From NCBI RefSeq assembly GCF_000410875.1, contig NZ_AROI01000035.1, forward strand, positions 1 through 64,000: a stretch of DNA of 64,000 nt, written 5' to 3'. The translations under genes and the position numbers were made by a program. Each line of letters starts with the position of its first letter. Within the stretch, counting starts at the first letter, position 1. The notes under the pieces are model-generated. The model was not told the DNA's origin. It saw nothing but the letters and a program-made list of their open reading frames with translations, and searched no databases. Origin of the DNA: Halopseudomonas pelagia CL-AP6 (GTDB lineage: Bacteria; Pseudomonadota; Gammaproteobacteria; Pseudomonadales; Pseudomonadaceae). Positions 57,613-64,000 of the stretch are shown here, piece after piece.

Positions 57613-57795
57613 AAGCACCTCAGGCTGTGGGTATGGTCCAATTAAACCCCGAAACGCCCTACCTCGGCTTGATCAGTATCAATGCATTGGTACCAAACAA
57701 CGGCATAAAGAAAAAGCAACTTGACCTCAAGTTAACTTTACCTTTTAGACTCCCGACCATTCTAGCTACCCGGCTCACTTTGGTGGAGCAAAACC

Positions 57796-58653
57796 ATGAC
57801 GTCATTTCCTCAAATCCTGAGCACCCACCCTTCCGCCACCTGGGAGTCCGCCAAACTGGATCTGCGAGCCTATTTGCAGCGCATTGATTACCAGGGATCG
57901 CTAGCGCCTACCCTACCCACCCTGCGCGCACTGACACGGGCACACCTGGACGCCATCAGCTTTGAAAACCTCGACATCATTGCGGGTGAAAGCATTGATA
58001 TCGACTTGCTGCAGGTACAGGAAAAACTGGTGAGCCAGGGTCGCGGCGGTTATTGCCACGAACACAACACTCTGTTCGCAGCGGTGCTGGAACGCCTGGG
58101 CTTTGCGGTGGCAGGACGCAGTGCACGAATACTGATGGGTATCAGCGAGCAGGAGATGACCGCCATCGGTCACACGTTATTGAACGTCGACCTGAATGGC
58201 AGCAACTGGCTGGTAGATGTTGGCGTGGGTAATGTCGGGCCACGCGAGCCGATCGAACTGAAGGCGTGGAATCAGGTTATGCAGGATGCCTGGCGCTACC
58301 GTCTGGATCGTGTGGCACATCACTGGGTATTACGATATTGGCGCCACGACGGGTGGTTCAATATCTATCAGTTCAGCGATGAGCCTTACTATCGGGACGA
58401 CTTTGCCCACCACAACTACTACGTATCGACCCACCCCGACTCACCCTTTACCCAGCAAATGGTAGCGCAATACAACGGCGCGACCATTCGCTATGCACTG
58501 ACCGGTTTACGCTTGAAAACCTTCCTGCCTAACCAGCTAGTGCAGGAGCAGTTGATCGCTGCTGAAGAGTTACCTGGGATATTGCAGACGTTATTTAGGT
58601 TGAATATTACCGAGGATTTCTGCGCGAAACTGGTGAGCAGTATTACCAGATGA
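57796..58653 (+). CDS. Arylamine N-acetyltransferase
   Basis: Transfers acetyl from acetyl-CoA to arylamines or hydrazines. The 285-aa protein has the Cys-His-Asp triad: Cys87 in RGGYCHEHN, His in IGHTLLNVDL, Asp in WLVDVGVGN. GGAG lies seven bases before the ATG. It is divergent from the FtsH paralogue, 183 bp apart. The natural substrate is unknown. Confidence 0.92.
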   Translation: MTSFPQILSTHPSATWESAKLDLRAYLQRIDYQGSLAPTLPTLRALTRAHLDAISFENLDIIAGESIDIDLLQVQEKLVSQGRGGYCHEHNTLFAAVLERLGFAVAGRSARILMGISEQEMTAIGHTLLNVDLNGSNWLVDVGVGNVGPREPIELKAWNQVMQDAWRYRLDRVAHHWVLRYWRHDGWFNIYQFSDEPYYRDDFAHHNYYVSTHPDSPFTQQMVAQYNGATIRYALTGLRLKTFLPNQLVQEQLIAAEELPGILQTLFRLNITEDFCAKLVSSITR

Positions 58654-58662
58654 GTCAATTGC

Positions 58663-58684
58663 GGGGCCGGTTAAACCTGGCCCC
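58663..58684 (+). terminator. Weak hairpin after the acetyltransferase gene
   Basis: GGGGCC (58663-58668) pairs with GGCCCC (58679-58684), with an inner GGTT/AACC dyad. There is no T-tract. Confidence 0.4.
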
Positions 58685-59049
58685 ATTCCAGTCTTCAACC
58701 ATTTATCCTATGCCTACTGTTTCTACGACACTGTCTCATCAAAACCAACAAAGGTCGCCACCTCACTCACCGACCGACGCTTGGATACCACCGCGTTGGC
58801 GGGAAACTCTTCATCCGGGTAGCCTATGGCAACACAAATCATGATGACCTGATCTTCAGGAATGCCGGCATGTTCGCGAACCACCGGCGAGTGCATGATG
58901 CCCTGACTGTTCACCACACAGCCCAGGCCGCGCGACCAGGCTGCGTTCACCAAACCATTGACCAAGGCGCCACAATCGAACTGGGCAATGTCGCCTTCGC
59001 GCAAAACCCGGTCATAGGTCACCACGATAGATACCGGCGCATCGAACTG

Positions 59050-59053
59050 CCGG
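59050..59053. repeat. Target-site duplication, left copy
   Basis: CCGG, matching 60251-60254. Confidence 0.85.
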
Positions 59054-59095
59054 GGTAATCCCCCCGAAAAACAGCGGTGATCAGAAGTAGAATTT
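59054..59095 (+). repeat. IS left terminal inverted repeat
   Basis: Pairs imperfectly with the right end at 60209-60250; the outer 12 bases match exactly. Confidence 0.8.
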
Positions 59096-59124
59096 TCCGT
59101 AAGCTATTTGCAGGGAGATTCTGC

Positions 59125-59391
59125 ATGAAAACATCACGTTTTACCGACAGCCAGATTCTGGCAATCCTGAAGCAAGCCGAGAACGGTGTACCGGTTCCTG
59201 AGCTTTGCCGCGAGCACGGATTCAGCAGTGCGACGTTTTACAAATGGCGCTCCAAGTTCGGCGGCATGGATGCATCCATGATGGCCAGGCTCAAAGAGCT
59301 TGAAGACGAAAACCGACGGCTGAAGAAAATGTACGCCGAGGAGCGTCTCAAGGCTGAGATCCTCAAGGAAGCCATCGAAAAAAAGAGGTGA
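59125..59391 (+). CDS. IS3-family transposase OrfA
   Basis: DNA-binding subunit of 88 aa. Helix-turn-helix at residues ~6-45 ([36 protein letters not shown]) and a C-terminal leucine-rich coiled coil ([20 protein letters not shown]). AGGGAG lies upstream of the ATG at 59125. It ends within orfB, near the A7G frameshift run at 59378-59385. Confidence 0.93.
   Translation: MKTSRFTDSQILAILKQAENGVPVPELCREHGFSSATFYKWRSKFGGMDASMMARLKELEDENRRLKKMYAEERLKAEILKEAIEKKR
59378..59385 (+). promoter_or_regulatory. Programmed -1 frameshift site
   Basis: AAAAAAAG just before the orfA stop; orfB is in the -1 frame. This is the standard IS3-family slippery signal for making OrfAB. Confidence 0.75.
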
Positions 59392-60212
59392 AGCCGTCTC
59401 ACCGTCGCGAGATGGCGCACAAAGCAGTTAGCGATAAAAAGGCCAGCATACGCTTGGCTTGCGCTCTGTTTGGTATCAGCGAGACCTGCTATCGCTACCA
59501 GGCCCGGCTGAGCACTGAGAACGCGCTGATCGCCGACTGGCTATTGCGCCTGACCCACAATCAGCGCAACTGGGGCTTTGGCTTGTGCTTCCTGTTCTTA
59601 CGCAACGTGAAGGGCTTTGGCTGGAACCATAAGCGGGTCTATCGCATCTATCGAGAGCTTGAGTTGAATCTGCGCATCAAGCCCCGTAAGCGCCTGGTAC
59701 GTGAGAAGCCTGAACCACTCGCAGTACCTTCAGCAATCAATGCATGCTGGTCCATGGACTTCATGCACGACCAACTCAGCGACGGTCGCAGCTATCGTTT
59801 GTTCAATGTGCTGGATGACTTCAACCGCGAAGGACTGGGTATAGAGGTTGATCTGTCACTGCCGGCTGAGCGTGTTATCCGAGCCTTGAACCAGATCATC
59901 GAATGGCGCGGTAAACCAGCCCAGATCCGCTGCGACAATGGCCCCGAGTACATCAGTGGCAAGCTGGCTGCCTGGGCTGAAAAGCGTGGCATTACTATCA
60001 GCTTTATCCAGCCAGGCAAGCCGCAACAGAACGCCTATATCGAGCGTTACAACCGAACCGTCCGCTATGACTGGCTGTCGCACTATCTGTTCGACTCGAT
60101 TGAGCAGGTCCAGGACTTCGCGACACGTTGGTTATGGACATACAATAACGAACGGCCAAATATGGCCTTGGGTGGCATCACGCCGCGACAGAAGTTGGCC
60201 ATGGTGGCCTGA
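59388..60212 (+). CDS. IS3-family transposase OrfB (DDE integrase core)
   Basis: Catalytic subunit of 274 aa with rve-type integrase core. The DDE residues are in [17 protein letters not shown] and [11 protein letters not shown]. An HTH-like N-terminal region ([19 protein letters not shown]) precedes it. The frame opens at a GTG overlapping the orfA stop; translation is probably by frameshifting from orfA. Confidence 0.94.
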   Translation: MKPSHRREMAHKAVSDKKASIRLACALFGISETCYRYQARLSTENALIADWLLRLTHNQRNWGFGLCFLFLRNVKGFGWNHKRVYRIYRELELNLRIKPRKRLVREKPEPLAVPSAINACWSMDFMHDQLSDGRSYRLFNVLDDFNREGLGIEVDLSLPAERVIRALNQIIEWRGKPAQIRCDNGPEYISGKLAAWAEKRGITISFIQPGKPQQNAYIERYNRTVRYDWLSHYLFDSIEQVQDFATRWLWTYNNERPNMALGGITPRQKLAMVA

Positions 60213-60250
60213 CTCTACTTCTGAACCCCGCTAAGAATGGGGGGATTACC
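60209..60250 (-). repeat. IS right terminal inverted repeat
   Basis: Ends in GGGGGGATTACC, the complement of the left end. It overlaps the last four bases of orfB. Confidence 0.8.
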
Positions 60251-60254
60251 CCGG
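60251..60254. repeat. Target-site duplication, right copy
   Basis: CCGG, identical to 59050-59053. Confidence 0.85.
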
Positions 60255-60625
60255 AACCCGCGCAAGATCCAGTCCTGACGCTTGTCTTTGTCGTCACGCG
60301 CGATACCCATCGCCTGGAAGAGTTGCACTGCAATCTCTACCTGCCGATCTCTATGCTCCCCTTCATAGGAGCCAATGCCACGGCTTTCCTTCGATGGCGG
60401 CACACCACCCAGCATGCGCTCGGTATTCCCGGCGTTCACTAGCCTGTGAGCCAGACCTTAGCATATTCGCGCCAGCGCTCAGGGCCGCGACCGCATTAAC
60501 CAAAATCATATTCAGCCCGGCAAGAGTCTCGCCCTGCTATGTACCGCCAACACAGGAACTAACGAGGGTGAGCGCATGCCCCGGAACAAAGAGTCAGTTT
60601 AGTCTGCTCTGTTTTCCACCCGCGT

Positions 60626-61084
60626 TTACAAGAGAAACATCAAGCCACCCGCGATCCCAGCGAACAGGACAGACAAACCAATTAATATTTTCCAGGGAAA
60701 AGAAGACGGCGGCGGTTCTACTGCAAGCTGCGCGTTCAGATAGTTCCTCAGCAATCGGGTATTACGCGTGTTGGCTTTGTAGACGGCATCAAAGGCATCG
60801 CCCACCACCGGTATCAGACCACCAACAAAGTCGATGCCTATATTACGCAGCATGCGCCGCCTCACGTCATTACTCGCACCTGCCCGCTGCGCCTCCAGCA
60901 GCACATAGCCCGACATCACCAATCCAATCAGGTCACCGATACCCGGCACCAGACCAATGATGGCCTCGACCCCAATCTTGAACCGGGTGAAAGGCAGGCC
61001 GATGCTGCTGTCAGTGAAGCGGCTGAACTTATCCAGCCGCTTGAGTATGGCTCGTTGTTGGGCTTCAGTAGGGTGTTTTGGCAT
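60626..61084 (-). CDS. DUF4112 membrane protein
   Basis: Protein of 152 aa. The core LDKFSRFTDSSIGLPFTRFKIG and VGLVPGIGDLIG-like GLVPGIGDLIGLVMS are typical of DUF4112. A C-terminal hydrophobic helix (ILIGLSVLFAGIAGGLMFLL) ends the protein. The start at 61084 (MPKHPTEAQ) follows GGAG by five bases; a longer frame to 61291 is not supported. The function is unknown. Confidence 0.85.
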   Translation of the reverse strand: MPKHPTEAQQRAILKRLDKFSRFTDSSIGLPFTRFKIGVEAIIGLVPGIGDLIGLVMSGYVLLEAQRAGASNDVRRRMLRNIGIDFVGGLIPVVGDAFDAVYKANTRNTRLLRNYLNAQLAVEPPPSSFPWKILIGLSVLFAGIAGGLMFLL

Positions 61085-61370
61085 TACATCTCCGGGGGTA
61101 TCAACGTTCAAGCAAGCGGCTTGAGCGTGCACCTGAAAGATGCGCGCAAACGTAAAAAGTTCAGATAGCAAAGGGGGCGGGAAGGTTTTTAGCTCATCCA
61201 GCGCCCGTTGTTCGTTGCAAGGATATTGAACCAGCAGCCGGTGACTGCAGATTGCGATGGCATCCATGTCCCGCTGCTGCCGAGTCGCCATGGTTAAGGT
61301 TCATGAAAGCTTCATCCCTTACGCTCCCTGCCCGTTTTTACACAATTACAAAAGAAGAGGAGATCTCGGC

Positions 61371-62684
61371 ATGCTGACCCTAATCGGCCTGTTGACCATT
61401 GGCAGCCTAGTATTGTTGCTACTGATCGGACGTATGTCCCCCATTCTGCCGCTAATCGTGGTTCCGCTGCTGGGTGCGCTCGCGGCGGGCTTCGGGCCAG
61501 AGGCCATCTCAGGTTTCTACACTGAAGGCCTGGGGCGGGTCATATCCATCGCCACCATGTTCGTGTTTGCCATCACTTTTTTCGGCGTGCTGCAGGATAC
61601 CGGGCTGTTCCGCCCCATTATCAACTCGATGGTACGGGTCACCCGCGGCAACGTGATCGCCGTGACCGTGGCCACGGCGCTGATCGGTATGCTGGCCCAC
61701 CTGGACGGCGCGGGCGCAACCACCTTTCTGCTGACAATCCCTGCATTGTTACCGTTGTACAAGGAACTGCGCATGAGTCCGTACCTGATGCTGCTGTTAC
61801 TGGCGCTCGGAGCCGGCATTCTGAACATGGTGCCTTGGGCGGGGCCATTGGGGCGTGCCTCCGCAGTGACAGGCATCGACGTGACCGAGCTATGGCACGG
61901 GTTGATTCCGCTTCAAATCTTCGGTGCGGTACTGCTAGTGGCGATGGCCGCGCTGCTCGGCTGGCGGGAGAAACGCCGCATCGCGGCCGCTGCGAGCGAC
62001 GCCGATCCGGGCGAACCGGTAGACAGCTTCAAAGTTCTGCAAGAGGCGTCCGCCGCAGAGCTTGAGTTGCAGCGTCCCGGCCGTATCTGGATAAATGCCG
62101 GTCTGCTGTTGCTGGTAATCGTCTCGCTGTTCACCAGTGTGCTGCCTGCCGGCTACATCTTCATGATCGGTCTGTCCGCCGCCCTGTTGATCAACTATCC
62201 AGGCGGCAAGGTGCAGATGGCCCGCATGGCGGCACACGCACCCTCGGCCCTGAGCATGGGCATGATCATTCTGGCTGCCGGTTCAATGCTGGGGATATTT
62301 ACCGGTACCGGCATGCTTTCGTCCATCGCGCAGGACCTGGTGCGGGTATTGCCTGAATCAATGGTACCTATGCTGCATATCGTCCTGGGTGTATTCGGCC
62401 TGCCCATGGAACTAGTATTGAGCACCGACGCCTATTATTTCGGCCTGCTGCCGGTAGCACTGGAGGTCGTCGGCAATCACGGCGTGGCACCTGCCGAGGT
62501 GGTCTATGCGCTGACCATCGGCAACATCATTGGTACCTTTATCAGCCCCTTCTCTCCGGCGCTCTGGCTGGCTCTGGGCTTGGCTGGACTGGATCTGGGA
62601 CGGCACATCCGCTACTCGCTGTGGTGGATGTGGGGCTTCTCGCTGGTGCTGTTTATGGCAGCGTGGGCAATGGGATTGTTTTAG
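61371..62684 (+). CDS. CitMHS-family citrate/proton symporter
   Basis: Inner-membrane transporter (437 aa, about 12 hydrophobic segments) of the CitMHS family that imports metal-citrate. The motif AHLDGAGATTFLLTIPALLPLYKEL and NMVPWAGPLGRA are diagnostic. The start at 61371 follows GAGGAG by eight bases. A GC-rich hairpin (62684-62705) overlaps its stop but has no T-tract. Which metal or substrate it uses is not known. Confidence 0.88.
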   Translation: MLTLIGLLTIGSLVLLLLIGRMSPILPLIVVPLLGALAAGFGPEAISGFYTEGLGRVISIATMFVFAITFFGVLQDTGLFRPIINSMVRVTRGNVIAVTVATALIGMLAHLDGAGATTFLLTIPALLPLYKELRMSPYLMLLLLALGAGILNMVPWAGPLGRASAVTGIDVTELWHGLIPLQIFGAVLLVAMAALLGWREKRRIAAAASDADPGEPVDSFKVLQEASAAELELQRPGRIWINAGLLLLVIVSLFTSVLPAGYIFMIGLSAALLINYPGGKVQMARMAAHAPSALSMGMIILAAGSMLGIFTGTGMLSSIAQDLVRVLPESMVPMLHIVLGVFGLPMELVLSTDAYYFGLLPVALEVVGNHGVAPAEVVYALTIGNIIGTFISPFSPALWLALGLAGLDLGRHIRYSLWWMWGFSLVLFMAAWAMGLF

Positions 62685-62705
62685 CGCAGGCCCATGGGGC
62701 CGCGC
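62684..62705 (+). terminator. Hairpin at the end of the citrate transporter gene
   Basis: GCGC-A-GGCCC / GGGCC-GCGC arms with an ATG loop. No T-tract, so its role is unclear. Confidence 0.4.
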
Positions 62706-62763
62706 ATAGCGTCTAATGCGCTAAGGGGCTAGTTCAATCTGAACTGCCCCCCCTTTTTCTCGT

Positions 62764-62798
62764 GGGACCACTTCGACTTAAGGGAGCCGAGTGGTCCC
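62764..62798. repeat. Inverted repeat between transporter and TetR genes
   Basis: Perfect 9-bp arms (62764-62772 and 62790-62798) with a 17-base loop, between two converging genes. It may act as a bidirectional terminator, though T-tracts are lacking. Confidence 0.5.
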
Positions 62799-62828
62799 CA
62801 GGTTTTGGTTCCAGAGCCGTAACCCGTA

Positions 62829-63446
62829 TTAAGTTCGCGGCGATCCGATCATGTTGCGTAGAAAAGAGAGAAACACCTGATCTCTCGGCAGCGCCTCTTT
62901 GATTGAGCCTTGCAACGCTAGACCGGACCAGAGTGCGTAGAGGCCTCTTGCTAGATCAGGGGCGGTGATGGCCGGGGTCAAATGGTAACGAATAATGAGA
63001 CCCTCCAACAGAGTGGTGAACTCACCAAGACTCGCCGCTTTAACTTGCTCAGTGCGCACTGCAAACTGCGGGTCGCGTCGGGCATGAAGTTGTAATTCGA
63101 TGGATAGAAGCGACCAGTGTGGATCCCGCGCGATCTCCGCCAAGCGATGCGCCAGCCGATCCAACGCTTCGTCGAGGTCATCGCGATCTGAACTGGATAC
63201 CAGCCCTTGCATGAGGGCAACTTCCTGTTGGATATGGCGCTCCAAAACGGAGAGCAGGAGGTCCTCTTTGCTAGCAAAGTTCGAATAAAACGCCCCCTGG
63301 GAAAACCCCGCGCGTTCGCAGAGGCTGCGCAGAGAAGCGGCGTTGATGCCACCTTCTGCGAACATGCGATCTGCAGCCTCGATGAGGCGGACGCGGGTTT
63401 GCTCTTGTTGTTCATGCCGGGTCAGACGGCGAGCCGCGTGTGTCAT
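62829..63446 (-). CDS. TetR-family transcriptional regulator
   Basis: Repressor-type regulator of 205 aa: N-terminal HTH (TRVRLIEAADRMFAEGG, LCERAGFSQGAFYSNFASKEDLL) and a ligand-binding C-terminal domain. AAGGA lies seven bases before the ATG. It starts 42 bp after the oleate hydratase stop on the same strand, so the two are probably one transcript and the TetR protein may sense a fatty acid or its hydroxy product. This is inference from position. Confidence 0.9.
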   Translation of the reverse strand: MTHAARRLTRHEQQEQTRVRLIEAADRMFAEGGINAASLRSLCERAGFSQGAFYSNFASKEDLLLSVLERHIQQEVALMQGLVSSSDRDDLDEALDRLAHRLAEIARDPHWSLLSIELQLHARRDPQFAVRTEQVKAASLGEFTTLLEGLIIRYHLTPAITAPDLARGLYALWSGLALQGSIKEALPRDQVFLSFLRNMIGSPRT

Positions 63447-63488
63447 TCTTAAATCCTTTCAACAGGCGCGCCGCCGGTATGGTTCGGG

Positions 63489-64000
63489 TTACTTGTCCTT
63501 GCCGATGAAGCTGTCTCGGAACTTGGAAATCCAAGCCCCAACTCCTTTAACGGCCTCGCCCCCTTTGCCCAAGATCTCTCCGACCTCCTGCGCAAACATC
63601 TCATGTTTAGAGCTCTCGGGCTCAGGTAGAGGCGGTAGGATATGAGCAAAATAGGTTTTGTCCAAGACCCGATGCAACAGACGTTCGCCCATAAAAGGCT
63701 TTCCGCTGTTCAACGCCCGCGCGCCTTTGATCATATTGCGGATGTCATATTGCGTTGGACTGATGTCCGGCACTTGTTTGGGAATGTTGAGGAGCTTGTA
63801 CACTCCGATCCGCGCGGTTCGTATCGAAGATTCCATAGTGAAGATGATGTCGTTGCGAGTCTCGACGAACTGCCCGATCAGGCCCAGATTGGTACAGCCC
63901 TCCGGCACCGGCTGTGGTCGGTCGCCTCTGGCACGTTTCATGAACTGCGCGGTGATATAGGGCATGAGCGCGGTACGCACTTTTGTCTTGGCCGCGACGT
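63489..64000 (-). CDS. ohyA: Oleate hydratase, C-terminal part (cut by window edge)
   Basis: The last ~170 residues of a flavin-dependent fatty-acid hydratase (the 67-kDa myosin-cross-reactive antigen family) that adds water to oleate to give 10-hydroxystearate. Diagnostic: [33 protein letters not shown], plus [13 protein letters not shown]. The upstream ~400 residues, including the FAD-binding domain, lie beyond the right edge. The tail ([21 protein letters not shown]) is longer and more basic than some homologues. The gene is followed by the TetR gene. Confidence 0.87.
   Translation of the reverse strand, partial: VAAKTKVRTALMPYITAQFMKRARGDRPQPVPEGCTNLGLIGQFVETRNDIIFTMESSIRTARIGVYKLLNIPKQVPDISPTQYDIRNMIKGARALNSGKPFMGERLLHRVLDKTYFAHILPPLPEPESSKHEMFAQEVGEILGKGGEAVKGVGAWISKFRDSFIGKDK

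Larger units (their letters stand above)
59054..60250 (+). mobile_element. IS3-family insertion sequence
   Basis: A complete 1197-bp element bounded by terminal inverted repeats that begin GGTAATCCCCCC on each side and continue, with mismatches and one gap, over about 42 bp (shared inner part TTCAGAAGTAGA / ATCAGAAGTAGA). A 4-bp CCGG direct repeat flanks it. It encodes OrfA and OrfB in overlapping frames with an A7G slippery run, so OrfAB is probably made by -1 frameshifting. All catalytic motifs look intact, so it may be active. A four-base duplication would fit an IS407-like group, but the group is not certain. Confidence 0.92.
58723..60439 (-). pseudogene. Nitroreductase gene split by an IS element
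   Basis: Two halves of an NAD(P)H nitroreductase-like protein flank the IS. The 5' part (60251-60439) encodes GVPPSKESRGIGSYEGEHRD up to WILRGFR; the 3' part (58723-59053) continues QFDAPVSIVVTYDR and ends VGFDETVS. Deleting the IS and one CCGG copy joins these exactly in frame. The usual N-terminal ~100 residues are not recognisable upstream; short nitroreductase-like pieces in shifted frames (60450-60530) suggest earlier decay. In its present form it cannot make an active enzyme. Confidence 0.85.

Noticed and set aside
60440-60625. Separate small gene upstream of the nitroreductase fragment
   Set aside because: Open pieces are short, in changing frames, and look more like a decayed nitroreductase N-terminus than a gene.

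Overview
The window looks like chromosome from a gammaproteobacterium of the Pseudomonas / Halopseudomonas lineage. This rests on gene order I recognise from Pseudomonas: pssA-ilvC-ilvH-ilvI, YqcC-lipoprotein-mrcB, cbpA-prrF-phuWVU, aminotransferase-dksA-gluQ-cbrX-cbrA-cbrB-crcZ-pcnB-folK-panB-panC-acs, together with moderately high GC and strong AGGAG-type ribosome sites. No species call is possible from the sequence alone.

Layout. 1-4.6 kb: phospholipid and branched-chain amino acid genes, all on the minus strand, behind a promoter near 4.6 kb. 4.7-11.6 kb: small envelope proteins, penicillin-binding protein 1b, a kinase-like fusion, a TfoX C-terminal protein and the cyclic-nucleotide-domain protein CbpA. 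11.6-14.6 kb: the Fur-controlled sRNA PrrF (one copy) and haem-uptake genes phuW, phuV and phuU, but no phuT, phuS or phuR. 14.7-18.7 kb: Rieske protein, sfsA, aminotransferase, dksA, gluQ. 18.8-24.1 kb: the carbon-catabolite control block cbrX-cbrA-cbrB and the sRNA crcZ, with a sigma-54 promoter and a cluster of putative CbrB sites. 24.3-31.3 kb: pcnB-folK-panB-panC, acs and a thiolase. acs carries a CA-rich Hfq/Crc-type motif at its ribosome site, so the regulator genes and a probable target lie side by side.

31.3-45.4 kb is a mosaic of small accessory and housekeeping genes: an LprI-like protein, DUF2784, MOSC, DUF1622, a two-gene fatty-acid oxidation operon, a diguanylate cyclase, a lipoprotein, rsuA, a PH-domain protein, a glycine-zipper protein, an AraC remnant, EthD, a thioesterase, a DNA glycosylase, a flavin oxidoreductase and a FrnE-type DsbA. 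45.8-52.7 kb: catalase, a CHASE-like diguanylate cyclase, a divergent DUF1853/EVE pair, the GTPase RbgA, an entericidin and TrmK. 52.6-58.7 kb: a Fur-box-controlled TonB siderophore receptor, a DUF6438 lipoprotein, a second-type FtsH protease and an arylamine N-acetyltransferase.

From 58.7 kb a nitroreductase gene is split by an intact IS3-family element (59054-60250) with a CCGG target duplication; removing the element restores the reading frame exactly. The window closes with a DUF4112 protein, a CitMHS transporter, a TetR regulator and the C-terminal end of an oleate hydratase that runs off the right edge.

I saw no tRNA, rRNA, CRISPR array, prophage or recognisable defence island. The strongest regulatory observations are the PrrF and CrcZ loci, the CA motif on acs, and a terminator hairpin whose 3' arm contains the ribosome site of the next gene. 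The most speculative functional lead is the EVE/DUF1853 divergent pair.
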